64,000 bases of DNA from Diphasiastrum complanatum (lineage: Eukaryota; Streptophyta; Lycopodiopsida; Lycopodiales; Lycopodiaceae), in assembly GCA_029204225.1 (NCBI GenBank), contig CM055094.1, positions 26,238,541 to 26,302,540 on the forward strand. Reading direction: 5' to 3'. The notes beneath the pieces are model-generated. The model ran no database searches and was not told the DNA's origin. It saw only the letters and a program-made list of their open reading frames with translations. The position numbers and the translations under genes are program-made. Of the stretch, positions 45,927-57,619 are shown piece by piece (within the stretch, counting starts at the first letter, position 1; the number at the start of each line of letters is the position of its first letter).

Positions 45927-47705
45927 ATGCTGACTGTTAGAGATAAAAAAAATAAAATAAGAAGGATAAAAATGCGAATACTACGAAAGTGCCAAAAACG
46001 CGACAATCAGAATGCACCTATAGAGCAAATCATAGAAATTCCTAAAGACCCAGACTTTGATAGATCTAATGAAAAATACCATGTATCATATATCAGTTTA
46101 GAAGCTAAGAAACTCCTAGACGAAGAAATGAAGAAAAAAGTAATGTTCTCAGATCCAATAATAAGTAATGAGATACCTAGAGACCCATCTCCACTTAGAC
46201 ATCGTTCATATGACATAGTGGAAGATTTTGCTTCTAGAATGCCCAATATAACTTTCAAACAATTATTAGAGGATAATCATCACTATAAGAAGGAGATTAA
46301 ACAATCTTGCAAAAGAAAAAGAAAAGGAAAACTAAGTTGCCATTAGTCGATGTAGGACTGATAAACCATGGTGACGAAGGCCCACCTGAAATCCAGGTGA
46401 TAATTAATGGCTACATTTTAGATAGTGTACCCATAGATTCCAGATCTAGTGTAAATATAATGACTGAAGAGACAACATATGAGTTAGGCATTCATCATAG
46501 AATAGCGCCTACACTTAGACATCTGAGATTAGTAGATGCAACTAGGAGAACTCCAATAGGCGAGTTGTCTCAGGTCACAGTTTACATTGGTGACCATAAG
46601 TATTTGATGGACTTCATTATATTAAAAACCACTAGGGAATCATCTTACAAAGTCTTATTAGGGAGACCATGGCTATATCAAGCCGATATTATTACCCACT
46701 GGAGAAAGAAGGAGATTACCTTCCAAGACCAGATGGCGACATCAGAAGGAAAGAGCCATAAATGGATTACTGTATCTTGGGAGAAGAAAAAATATGAATA
46801 CGAGACGCCTACATCTTCCTCGAGTTATACTTCAGAGGATAAAGGAGTTCATTCTGTAAGGACTGAGGAAGGGGTTTGTTACATTATCCATACCTGCATA
46901 TAACAATAGAGTAGAATATGTAAATAGAGGAGACTATGGAGTCCCCGAGATAAGTGCCATTATAGGAGGCCATACTATCAATAGAATATTAGTAGACTCA
47001 GGATCTAGCATCAACTTAATGACTGAGAAAATGGTTGAGGAGTTAGGAAAGACCGGATCCAGCCTACTACTCATCATGAAATTCATTTAGCAGATGCATC
47101 TAAATGCACAGCAGTAGGAGAGTTGAGGGGTTTTAATGTAATTATAGATACAGAGGCATTTGTCATGAATTTCTTCATGACTTTTGTCATGAACCCATTA
47201 GATTCGCCACCATACTCAATATTATTTGGAAGACCATGGGTATATCAGACAGATGCTATTATAAATTGGTCCACCAAACAAATATTCTTTCCAAGGATTC
47301 TCACAGCCAGTCCATCAAGAGGTCACCTTATGAGATGGGGTGAGGAGATAGCAGGACCTACAGAATTCTGGATCAATTTCATAGAATGTTATGAAATAGA
47401 CGAGGAAGAAGAAAATGAGCTTCCAACATCCAAGTCAAGGGAAGTTCTGGGTGGAACCAGAGCAAGCCTGACTGAGGAAATGGTAGATAAGAATGATTAT
47501 GTAGAAATAAAAATTAGTAAGGGTAAGATAATGAATTCGTATAAACACCAGTCAGACCAAGAACGCGTAGAGTACATAATACTCCTTCAAAAATATCAAA
47601 ATGTATTCACTTGGTCAATGGAAGATTTAACTGGTATACTGGTTAAATGGGGAGAGCATAGAATAGACTTGATCCAAGGAGTCGTATTGGTTAGGCAAAG
47701 ACAAT
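45927..47705 (+). pseudogene. Gypsy fragment with two retropepsin-like domains
   Basis: Frame 45927-46346 is a linker (SYDIVEDFASRMPNITFKQL). Frame 46307-46903 is a first aspartic-protease domain: VPIDSRSSVNIMTEE (catalytic D at 46436, but Arg replaces the Gly of DSG), ending YKVLLGRPWLYQADIITHW. A second, different protease domain starts near 46920: RILVDSGSSINLMTEKMVEE (D at 46995), then after a frameshift HHEIHLADASKCTAVGEL and ILFGRPWVYQTDAIINW. It runs on to a pre-RT linker (YIILLQKYQNVFTWSMEDL) and stops at 47705, just as RT should begin. Stops and frameshifts make it non-functional. The two domains share order and motifs but differ widely in sequence, so the duplication is old. Confidence 0.75.
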
Positions 47706-47798
47706 AAAGAGGAGATTTCTCTCTCTTGGGGCACGATAAAACCTTTTATACTGCTTAATTCACCGATTTTGTGGAAATCTATAATGACTAGGCTACCA
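47706..47798 (+). repeat. Right copy of 94-bp direct repeat
   Basis: It starts AAAGAGGAGATTTCTCTCTC immediately at the end of the gypsy frame and ends GACTAGGCTACCA. Confidence 0.85.
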
Positions 47799-48669
47799 TA
47801 GTCTCTTTGAGCTTTGGGGAAGATCAGAACGATCGTCATAGTTGGATTCCAAGGAGAATTCACAGAAAATCTTGCAGTTTCGATGGTTTCAGGGAAATCA
47901 TCGGTGGTGGCTTAGTTATTCACTGTGTGGACAGTTGCTTGGCACAATGGGGCTTGCAAGTGATTTGCAAAGAGCAGTGATAGAGAGCCATAGAAATTTA
48001 TAGGAGCAGATTGGGTGGAAATATGAGAAAATTACAAAATTTTCAGATTCTATGAGCTATTGAAGGCTTTCTCAGAAAAGCGGATTGTTACCAGACAATT
48101 GGACACCAATCGAAGAGCTGTAAATTTTATCACTGAGGTAGAGGACGGGTGACCTCAGTCAGATGATGAGCTGCAAGAGAAACCACAAAAAAATATAGAT
48201 AAATGGCCTAGAATGTTGTTTTTTTTTACAACTAGGGATTTAAGTCGGGAAAACACATTTCTCTCTCAATACAAAACCTTTTTTGAAGCTATAAAAAGCT
48301 AGAGGTGGGCACCCTAGCAGCACGACCCTACCTGCAAGAGGCCGTGGGCTGCCATAGATCAGAAGACGTGTTGGATCCGATCAAAGCTTGCAGCCATAAC
48401 TATAGCCAAGAAAGCTTTGAAGCAGGAATAAGGTGCAAAGGGGAGAGAGAGGACCCTCGAGGGTCGCGTGCAGTCAGCAGGAGTTGAGCTATAGCATTTC
48501 CAGGGGTCTCACGGATGGAGGGACTTGGTTCGACGTGCAGGTGCAAGGCAAACCGTAGGATGGGATCCTACAAAAATCAACGGTAAAGATTTAAAGTTCG
48601 GGGAGCTATATAGGCCAATGGATGTAAGCCAAGCCATGAGATGGGCTTGAAGTGGGCCTTTGAAGATTT
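47799..48669. other. Non-coding stretch
   Basis: No gene recognised. The middle part (48300-48560) is GC-richer than its surroundings, but no domain is seen in any frame. Confidence 0.35.
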
Positions 48670-49473
48670 TGTCAGACATGATGAGCTCCTGCAACTTTGT
48701 CGCAGCACAAACAAGACACGAAGGTCAAACGAGAACAATTCGCAATAGTCAACGTGTCTTTGACTCGAAGCACGAACGATTCGCGAATCAATCACGAATC
48801 GTAAACACACCTCTAGGACCGCAAACCGCAAAAGGGGCATAGAACAAAGACTACGAAAAGAAATAAAAAGAACGAAACAAACGAAGAGAAATCCTTCGTG
48901 CTGCCAGCTGACAGCTCAAACGGACTTCATGCCCAACTGAAACGAATAGCAACGACGGAGACTAACTAACTAGTTGATTAGCGTTAACTAGTCTTGTGAT
49001 TCTACGTTTAGCTATTTTGTAAACTCCACACAGTGGAGGAATAAATGATCCTCTCTGGATCATAACCAAGAAGAGAAAAATAAGAGAGATAGTGAATAGA
49101 GAGATCCGTAAGAAACAGAGAGAGACGTAGCGAATAGAGTAAGAAAGCAAAATACTATAGCTGCGCATGAAAGTCTGCCAACAAGCAAAACACAGCGAAA
49201 GAGCAGAGAGTCAATCCGCCAACGAACGAGACACTGACGATCTCGCTCTAAAACCAAACTGACAATATAGTCGCTCTATTTCGTGTATCTCTTGGCCTTG
49301 TGTTGTGTCTCTTGATTGCTAGAATAAAATATGTTCTGTGATGCGTAGTCGAGTGTCTGGGATCTCGTAAGAGCTTCCGCACAAAAAGAAAATTCAAAGA
49401 CAAAAATTGTACGCGAATCAGAAGAAGGACAAACAGGAAACAAGAAAAAGCTTCCGCAACATGGTATCAGAGC
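48670..49473 (+). mobile_element. 5' LTR and primer site of copia F
   Basis: The right end GCTTCCGCAACA (49461) is followed by TGGTATCAGAGC (49462-49473), the tRNA-Met primer-binding site. The left end is a guess: TGTCAGACATGATGAG at 48670 gives about 790 bp. AATAAAATA near 49322 could be the polyadenylation signal. GCTTCCGCA occurs at both 49374 and 49451. Confidence 0.65.
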
Positions 49474-49509
49474 TTACAGGTTATCAGTGATTCTTCCAGA
49501 CAACACAAT

Positions 49510-50950
49510 ATGGCTACGACAATTGAGACCAAAGTAGCAATTACTCTTGATGGTGCAAATTACAGAATCTAGAAATTCAAAATCAAAACACTCTTGAAGG
49601 GCGAATGCATTTGGTCGGTGACCAAGCTCTTAGAGGTGCAGCCTCCAGAGGGAGACTCGAGAAGAGTTGAATGGATTAGAAAGGATGAGCACGCAATGGC
49701 GATCATCGTTTCGTCCATAAATGAAGATCTACTCATGCAGATTGAAGACTGCAAAAGCAGCCATGTAGCATGGGAAAGATTAAAGCAGAAGTATGAAGTG
49801 AGGACTGCAGCTTCAGTCATGCACCTTTACAATCAGGTGCAATCCATACAGTGGGATGGCAACCAGTTAGATCAGCACGCTGAGAAGATCAGAACGATCT
49901 TCGCTCAACTTGCTGCATCAGGACAAGAGCACCAAGTCCCATCACCACAGCAGCTGATGTACTTCATGAAATCTCTACCGACATCCTATCAGCCACTAAG
50001 AATGCTCATATTGCGTCTACCAGATATGACATTTGACAAAGCAGTCAGTCTTGTCACTGATGAGAGACTGATGAGAGACGAAGGAGAGGGAAGCAGTGAT
50101 CAAGAGAAGGCTTTACGAAAGAAAGAAAAAGAACAAAAACAAGCCAACATTCGAGAAGACGAAGTACCTTGCATGCACTGCAAGAAGAAAGAGCATTCTG
50201 CATACGACTGTAGATTCAACCCAAAAAGGAAAAACAAAGCTGAAAAGGCAAACATTGTAGGGTCATCTAAAGATGCAGAAAGAGGTGACGAAGCTTTCAC
50301 GATACTCGATGAAGGTTTGACAAGCTACTCTGAACATGACTATGATGTGGTCATCGATTCAGGAGCAACATCTCACATAACCTACAACAAGAAGATCTTG
50401 ATCAACTTTCGAGAACTCGAAAATGACAGAGCGGTGATTCTAGGTGATGGAAGCAGATACGATGTCAAGGGCATCGACTCTCTACAGCTATGAACACTGT
50501 CAGGCCAAGCAGAGCTGCCAGGAGCACTCTATGTCCCCTCACTCAGAAAGGATCTGCTATCTGTCTCCAAGATGGCAGATCTAGGCATTCGAGTTTTGTT
50601 CGACGACAACACTTGCCATATGATCGAGAAGGCGACAAACAAGTTGCTGACGGTCGGATGTAGAGAAGAAAATCTCTACCAGGCCAAAATAATCAGCAAC
50701 TCTGAAAGCATATTAAATGCTTCAGGAAATGAAGATCAGCTCTGCCATAGAAGAATGTATCATCTGAACATGTCGAGCCTGTATGACATGAGCAGAAAGG
50801 ACATTGTCATAGGTCTCAAGATTTCAAGACCAGAGGTGAGTTCTGCGAAGCTTGTCAGAAAGTAAAGCAACATCGAAATCCATTCACACATGAGGGAAGA
50901 AGAGCCAAAGAAGTTCTTGAGCTCGTCCACTCTGATGTGTGGGGACCGAG
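49510..50950 (+). pseudogene. Copia F gag-protease-integrase N-terminus
   Basis: The frame starts at ATG 49510 (MATTIETKVAITLDGANYRI), hits TAG at 49570 where Trp is normal, and resumes in phase. Gag domain: MAIIVSSINEDLLMQIEDC, AWERLKQKYEV; zinc knuckle: CMHCKKKEHSAYDC (a Gly-to-Lys change). Protease: DVVIDSGATSHITYNK, catalytic residues intact. TGA at 50491, then LPGALYVPSLRKDLLSVSKM and pre-integrase LCHRRMYHLNMSSL. After a frameshift near 50840 it reads CEACQKVKQHRNPF and ELVHSDVWGP, the start of the integrase core, where it is cut at about 50950 by a minus-strand gypsy. Confidence 0.87.
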
Positions 50951-52910
50951 TCGTTCCCAATTTGATCTACTAGCTTCAACTATTTTCATGAGTACACTAC
51001 ACAAGATCTTATTGGATGATTCTGCTTGCCCATTACCACAAGGATAATAAGACGTACTGGTTCTATGGTTCACGAAGAATTCCTCCAACAGGACCTTGAT
51101 GGTCTCATTGATGAAATGACTTCCGCGATCGCTGACTAGCTCCACCGGGCATCCAAAGCGCTCAATGATTTTCATAAAGGAACTTGGCAATGGTCCTAGC
51201 ATCAACTACTCTTACTGCCTTGGCTTTGATCCACTTGGTGAGATAGTTTGTGGCTACGATTATGTATTGAGCTTGGGAACTCCTTGTCGTAGGGTGAATT
51301 GGACTAATGTAATCCAATCCTCACTTTTTGAATGGCGCTTGGGCTAAGACCGGGTGTAGTAGGTCATGATTCAATCTCGTTGGTTTCCTCACCCTTTGGC
51401 ACACACCGCACTTTTTCAAGTATTCCTCCGTATCCTTATGAATCGTTGGCCACCAACATCTTGATTGCAGGATCTTGCGAACTATAATGCCAGATGCAAA
51501 ATGGCCTCCACCCATGCCTTCATGTGAAAGCAAAATGATCTGGGTGGCCTCATGAGGGAGAATACATCGCCAAAGAATCCCATCTGGACCTCTTTGATAG
51601 AACTGGCTGACAATCAGCTGATAAGGTCTAGCCTTCAAGATCAATTTTCGTTGTTCCACCTTTAATAGTGACTTGTCTGGTTGGCCCCACATTAGATATT
51701 CAACAATGTCGGTAGCCCATTATGGTATTGTGTTTACGTAAAATAACACAGCATCGGCCAACTCATCGTCGAATTGGATTGCAACCTCCTTCCCCTTGAT
51801 TTGTGACACATGAACTGCCATGTAGTGTTGTTTTCCCTTGCAAACTACTATCCAAAAATCAAACTCCAACAACAGAAGTAGCCATCTGGTGATTCTCCCG
51901 GTGTTGCAAGTTTTGTTAACGAGATAGAGCAAGGGTTGATGGTCCGTATAAAAAGCGAAATGTGTGGCCATCAAGTAGTGCCAAAATTTTTTAACCGCAT
52001 AGATCATTGCTAGTGCTTCCCACTCCGTGGTTGAATAATTCATTTCTGTATCACTGAGCTGTCGGCTTGCAAATCGGATTGGAAAATCCTTTTTGTGTTC
52101 ATCTGGCTGGGTTAAGACTGCTCCAACTGCATACTTTGATGCGTCCGTATGCACATAAAACTCAATGGACCAATTGGGTGGGCGTAAGATTGGTGTTGAA
52201 ACCAATGCATCCTTAAGCTTTTGGAAAGCCTTTAGGGCTTCCTCGTTCCAATGTGGATCCGTTGTGAGTTTGTAAATTGGTCGGGCTAACTCCGCAAAAT
52301 CAAGAATGAAGATCCTATAATAGTTAGCATGACCCATGAAGATGTAGACTTTGCGGATCGTCCTCGGTGGTAGTAGATCAACAATGATCCTGATCTTTGA
52401 TAGGTCTGTGGCGATTCCGTGTCTTGACACTATATGGCCGAGAATCAAGCCATGTGTCACCTAAAATTGACATTTTTCTGGATTCAGGGAGATCTGGAAG
52501 TCGCGGCATTTTTGTAGCATTTTCTCCAAATTGGATAAGTGTTCTGAGTCTGGTCCATGCACGCACAGATTGTCCAAGAAAATTTCCAGAGATTTTTTCA
52601 AATATTCTTTGAATGTCGCCTGCCTGACTCGGTGAAAGGTGCTTGGGGCATTGCAAAGTCCGAATGGCATCCCTTTATAGGCATAAGTTTCCCATTCCAT
52701 GGCAAATGTTGTCTTGTGTTGGTCTTGGGGGCCTATCTTCACCTGGTTGTAGCTGCTGAAGCCATCTAGAAAACTGTAGGCTTCGGCGCCAACTACTCTG
52801 TCGAGGACACTTTCCGTAAATGGTAAAGAAATTTGGTCCTTTTTGGTGACTGCATTTAGCGCCTTCAGATTCACACAAAATGTACGGTGATAATTCACCT
52901 CCTGGTCCAT
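50951..52910 (-). pseudogene. Gypsy G RT-RNase H-integrase fragment
   Basis: Minus strand. RT (52910-52461): VNLKALNAVTKKDQISLPFT, KGMPFGLCNAPSTFHRV; the active site reads FLDN where FLDD or YVDD is expected. After a TAA at 52461 the same phase continues: ILGHIVSRHGIATDLSKI, then RNase H (YVHTDASKYAVGAVLTQ, TTEWEALAMIYAVKKFWHYL). Integrase zinc finger: GGHFA...CWWPTIHKD...CGVCQRV (51692-51321). After a frameshift comes the core PVELVSDRGSHFINE and GNGQAESSNKIL. It ends at about 50951 in the sequence SRSNWER. RT motifs are like the Athila/Tat side of gypsy, without a chromodomain here; that placement is inference. The N-terminal pol and LTRs are missing. Confidence 0.87.
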
Positions 52911-52929
52911 GTAAATTAAATTTACATGA

Positions 52930-53177
52930 ATGTGACGTTACTAGTTTGGAGAAAATAAGACCCAATAGGAAATTTATTGCTTAATGTACTTCTAAAAGCA
53001 AATATAGTACTTCAGAACAGAGATAAACAATTAGAAAATTGTTCCATCTCTAAATGCTTATTTGATAATTGAAGTCAGACTAAGGGTTATGATTTTCTGG
53101 GTAAGTGTGAAAGTTAAAGGGTTGTTTCCTTAATTCCTTGCCGTTTTGAGGACAAAACCTATTTAAGGGGGGAAGAA
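52930..53177 (+). mobile_element. Family X 3' internal region with polypurine tract
   Basis: It shares GTGACGTTACTAG, GAAATTTATTGCTTA and CAGACTAAGGGTTATGATTT with the family X and Y 3' regions at 28400-29080. A short decayed chromodomain trace (LQNRDKQLENCSISKCL) is readable near 53010-53060. AAGGGGGGAAGAA ends at 53177. Confidence 0.7.
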
Positions 53178-53640
53178 TGTTACGTCCATGTCCAGTATGT
53201 GGGAATTGGAATAATTCTTGACATGGATAGCCGGTACTCCAATGTATAAGGTTGTTAGTTACGCCATGCCAGTCCGGACCTGATCGACAATGTAATTAAT
53301 AATCTTATGAGGGCCCAGATCTATAATTGGACTTATGGAGCACTAGCATGGCACGAATAGTAGATCAATTATTTTTGATAGAATAGGAGGGATCCTAGAG
53401 AGAATATTCTCTATCTTTTGGAGATTATATAACCTAGTGGAATTCGCCCTATTCCTGATTCCAAATTCTTGTTTTCAAGAGCCGGGATCTGCTCCTATTC
53501 AATCACCATGGCTTGGGGGTGAAGCGACCAGAGATTTGACTGTCCCCTCGTTTCCTGTTGTTTGGGTGTTTTTTGGCTCCACACTTGTCCTTTTAATTGC
53601 ATGCAACAGGATCTAGGTACATCTTCATTTGGCTGGGAGT
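53178..53640 (+). mobile_element. 3' LTR of family X, decayed right end
   Basis: It starts TGTTACGTCCATGTCCAG and tracks the LTR at 25862 through TTGCATGCAACAGGATCTAG; the final CCTTACA is not found. The end is approximate. Confidence 0.75.
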
Positions 53641-55734
53641 AGATTCAAGCTACATCTGCATGAGGCCAAAGGCTTTGCGGGTGTAGATTTTTTTAAGTTT
53701 CTCTTGGCAAAGCAACTCTAGGTAGTGATATATTACCTAACTTTGATGTGTTCCTCCTCTACCATATGGATGCATCTCAAGAGGTCTATGAGAAGGGCTT
53801 CAAAGAAATTGGCCATGGATATTCTCTTCTTTATGCCTGTTGGAGAAATGATTGATTTGGTATGCATGAGTTTGATGTGAAAGGAAGAGGGGTTAAGAGG
53901 GTGGTGTAGATCCTGTAGGTTGCTTTAGAATGAGGAAGTTGTTCAAGTTGTACTTCCATTTTTAGGTGATAAATGATAATTTGCAAGCATAGCAACCAAA
54001 CAATGATAGGATGTGAGGCTACATATGTAGAATTTGTTCAGCCTAGTTGATCGAAGTCTCTCTCCATGCGGCAATTGGTCCAAGCAATGTTGAAAGTCTG
54101 GCGGATGTATGCAACTTGAAGCCTATTTTAAATGTATTTGATAAGATAAGAATATTTTGGACATCAACAGAACCATCCCAAACTTGACCTTGGGATTTTT
54201 ATTTAGTTTATGCCCGAAGTCGCTTATTCCTAGTTGTAAAAGTTCTACAAAATAGATCAACGTGCTCATTGGGTTGGGCTTATACACGTAGGATGTCAGT
54301 GTCATCGCACTTATTACTCCTAATTGTACAGTAGTGTGTACTATGGCGAGGCCCACTTAGTAAGCCTAGTCGTACAATAGTTTAGTGGCGCAACCCACTA
54401 AGTGCCTAACAATTGCAGATTGTGCTAGGATCAACACCCAATATTGTTAATTTGGCAAGTTTTTTTTTGACTTGGCAAGTTGAAAAGAGGATGTCAACCC
54501 ATTCTAGGCATTTTAATAGTAGCTTACATTATAAGAATATTGTAAATTAAAGTTAAGTCATTCATAAGTGGATGACATTTGAGTCGTCACGTTCTGACTT
54601 TTGACATCGTGATGTTCATGTTGGCAAATGTTGTGCTTTGATTCGCCAAGCCTTAAATGGGTCAATTTGAAATCATTTTTTTTGCAAAGGTTTGGAAGGC
54701 AAATCTCACATGCAAGCGTCATGTGATGGACATCATGCCAAAAGTGCATGAAGGGAGAACTTAAAGGACAAGTTTCAACACTATGTCTAGGTGTAATGGA
54801 GTAAGTCTTTAGTAAATAGAGAACCATCTAGAGCAATGTTTGGGAAACCTTTTTTTAGTTATCCTAAAAAAGTTTGTATTTTTATAAGTTATAACTTCTT
54901 TTTTTGAAGATTATTACCCATAAAAGGGTTGATATGCTTATATAACAAATCTGTCAAAATTTTTATGATATCAAATTTTGAGAAATAGTGCAGTTCCATT
55001 CCTATACTTTATTGGCTTTCTTGAATACTAATCTAGAAAGTTCTAATATCATAATTACATTTATCTTCGAAGTCTAAGTTCCAATTTTTGCTTATACTTA
55101 TGAGGCACTGCTAAAAATCATAAATTGGTTTGAAATATTATAAAGCTCTTCTAGAACTTGGAACAATTTTTTTTTTAATAAAGATACAAAGTAGTACTAA
55201 TCCTTGGAATATAAATATTCTATGGCTATTGTAGGTAAATATTTACTTATGGTAGTTGGATATATTAGTTATAGGATCTAGAAGGCAACATTTTGAGGAC
55301 CTTCCAAATTGTGGTGATCTGTAGGGAGTTTTTTATAAAAACTAATACAATATGTACAATTTAAGTCATAAGGCCAACCCAAAAAGGTGCATAAGACTCC
55401 AAATGTGTAACATCCACCTGGGTGAGCACAAGTAGACCTATCATCCAGCTTTTGATGAGAAATTAGAATGAATGAAAGGAGTACTTGAATTTTGGTGTAG
55501 GGATTGACTCTAGAATTGCCACATAGTCAAGTGAAAAAGTGACTCAAACCTAACCTCACCTCATGTTCTGTTTACATCTCCTTGCTTCGCCTTCACCTAG
55601 CATTCAGTGCAAATGCCGAGAGGGTTTATGGGAAGTAGATGTTTTCCATATGGAGATGGGCTTTTATCTTTTTGTCGAAACTATATCACTAGCTAGTGCT
55701 AATGTGATCCTATTTAAATGGATATGAGAGGGGA
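53641..55734. other. Intergenic, no gene recognised
   Basis: AT-rich with short frames lacking domains. Small repeated phrases around 54300-54400 (CCTAATTGTACAGTAG, CCTAGTCGTACAATAG) suggest a local duplication. Confidence 0.35.
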
Positions 55735-55800
55735 GGCGCCGGGCGGGGTTCGAACCTGCGTCCCGGCAAGAGTAGGCAAGTTGCACGCGCCCACTTTTCT
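55735..55800 (-). mobile_element. tRNA-derived SINE-like fragment
   Basis: The minus strand reads GCAGGTTCGAACCCCGCCCG, a perfect pol III B box (GGTTCGAACCC), downstream of GTGCAACTTGCCTACTC. No full tRNA cloverleaf can be drawn and the A box is weak, so a SINE remnant is more likely than a tRNA gene. Its GC content stands out from the flanks. Confidence 0.45.
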
Positions 55801-55908
55801 TCCTTTTTTATTTTTCTGGGGGGTGTCTTTTCCGTGGCAAAAGGAGCACGACGTGATTGAAGCCCGACACCGCTACCACCGTTCAGATCATGCCACATGT
55901 TCCCAAAT

Positions 55909-56612
55909 GCCACGTGGCAGAGATCTAGTGGTGGGGAGAAGATTGTGTTGTGCTGCTAGGGGCCAAGGGGTGGGCATCGAGGCCGCCAGCGAACAAAAGT
56001 TCGTGCCGACACGAAAGCTTTAAAATATAAAGCATTCGGTATTGCCACGTGCTACCAGGCAGCCATTGAAAAGAACACACGTGTATAAAAGTACACGTGG
56101 CAGGCATCCAAGTGGGGGCCGCGAAGTAAATAGTGCCAGTAAAGCCCCACTTGCACACTTGCACTGGCTAGGTCAGACAGACTCAGACTCAACGTTTGAC
56201 GTGCATACATACCTTGCACCGTTCAAATTGAAGGGCATATTTTAATCAAGACATGAACATTTAAATTATCTTTTAATCTACAACTTAATGCAAAATTAAA
56301 ATTTTAAGCTGGTTTTAATGTATTTTTGAGATTAAATTTTTTAATATTAAACCTTCTCTGGAATTTGGATTTTATTCTTTACGTTTCAAATTGAAGGGTA
56401 AGGAAATTTCACGTGCCCTGCACTGAATTCATTTGACTTTTCTTTGCAAGTCTTTACATGCCTTCAGGTTTTTGACGCGGGCGAAATACGTCTTAAATAC
56501 ATCTAATGATCTAAATCGCCTACCGTTAGATCTTTATTCAGAGGTTTAGATTTTGCCACGTGTTTTAGATAGACCATTGAGATCTCTACATCTGGCGGTG
56601 TGATACGTGGCA
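55909..56612. promoter_or_regulatory. Cluster of six CACGTG (G-box/ABRE) sites
   Basis: CACGTG occurs at 55911, 56046, 56078, 56094, 56410 and 56557, plus a near match TACGTGGC at 56604. GCCACGTGGC at 55909-55918 is a perfect 10-bp palindromic G-box. A TATAAAA (56084-56090) sits between two boxes (56078 and 56094). G-boxes bind plant bZIP and bHLH factors (ABA, light). The cluster lies 1.5-2.2 kb upstream of the ARM-repeat gene in the same orientation as its TATA, so it is a candidate promoter with a long or spliced leader; that link is inference. Confidence 0.65.
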
Positions 56613-56940
56613 GAAATCTAATTGAGGTTCATTGGCTGCACGCGGCCTTGGTTTGATCGAGTCTTTTCTTTGTATTTTTTGTTCATTTTTTGCGATCCAA
56701 TCTTTTTTGGCTCCGAAGTTGGCACGTCTTCTTGGCTGCTGCCAGGTACTAATAATTATTGTGCTGCTTTTCGGAAGAAGAAACTTCCTGTTTCTTGTTG
56801 CGGAGCACGAGCACGAGAGCCTAGGTGCTATCCTGCTGCTGCCTAGGCTAGCCTCGCCCCTGTCTTTGTCTTTCTGCATTCGTTAGAAATTATGGATTTG
56901 ATTTGGTTTTGATATGGCTGTGCAAAGCTTAAGATCACCG

Positions 56941-57250
56941 GCTTCAGTCTCAGATTCTTGAGTTTTTCACTGGCTTCTGTCTCAGGTTGTGTTGATGAAA
57001 GACGAGGCGGCTGGCTTCAGTCTCAGATTTTTGAGTTTTTCACTGGCTTCTGTCTCAGATTGTGTTGATGAAAGCCGAGGCTGCTGGCTTCAGTCTCAGA
57101 TTTTTGAGTTTGTCACTGGCTTCTGTCTCGGATTGTGTTGATGAAAGACGAGGCGGCCAGCTTCAGTCTCAGATTTTTGAGTTTTTCACTGGCTGAAGTC
57201 TCAGACCTTGTTAATAAGAGACGAGACTGGCTTCGGTCTCGGATTCTTTA
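56941..57250. repeat. Minisatellite, 73-bp period, about 4 copies
   Basis: GCTTCAGTCTCAG (or a near variant) starts at 56941, 57014, 57087, 57160 and 57230. Each unit also holds TTTTTGAGTTTTTCACTGGC, CTTCTGTCTC and GTTGATGAAAGACGAGGC. The first three steps are exactly 73 bp. It lies in the leader region of the ARM-repeat gene. Confidence 0.92.
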
Positions 57251-57619
57251 GTTTTGCACTGCGGATTTGGTTTGATATGATATGGCTGCAGCAAGCTTAA
57301 CGTCAGTAGCGTCATTCTCGGACTCTTGGTTTTTCACTTGCAAATGAGGCCGATGATGGTGTTTCGACTCATTGCCGCTCGGTTTATCCTCAAAACAGTG
57401 AGCTGATTTGGGAGACGGAGTTTTGAGCTTTCCTGATACTTATTTCCTTCCTGTCGTTCGTTTGGCTTGTTAAGCGCTATTACGCTGTATTTGGAGTTAG
57501 GGTTTGTTCAAGTGCTTTTCTGCTTGATCATCTAGGAGTTTTCTGGAATGTGGATAGACTTGTGTTGCTTGGAAGACAGTGAGGTTTATTCTTCCAAATG
57601 TCATGAGTCATGAACGTAG

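Noticed and set aside
55735-55800. tRNA gene on the minus strand
   Set aside because: Good T-loop sequence only; the D-arm and acceptor do not pair. Called SINE-like.
56586-56886. Overlapping frames of 74-97 codons on both strands upstream of the ARM gene
   Set aside because: No domain; they lie in the probable leader or promoter region and contradict each other.
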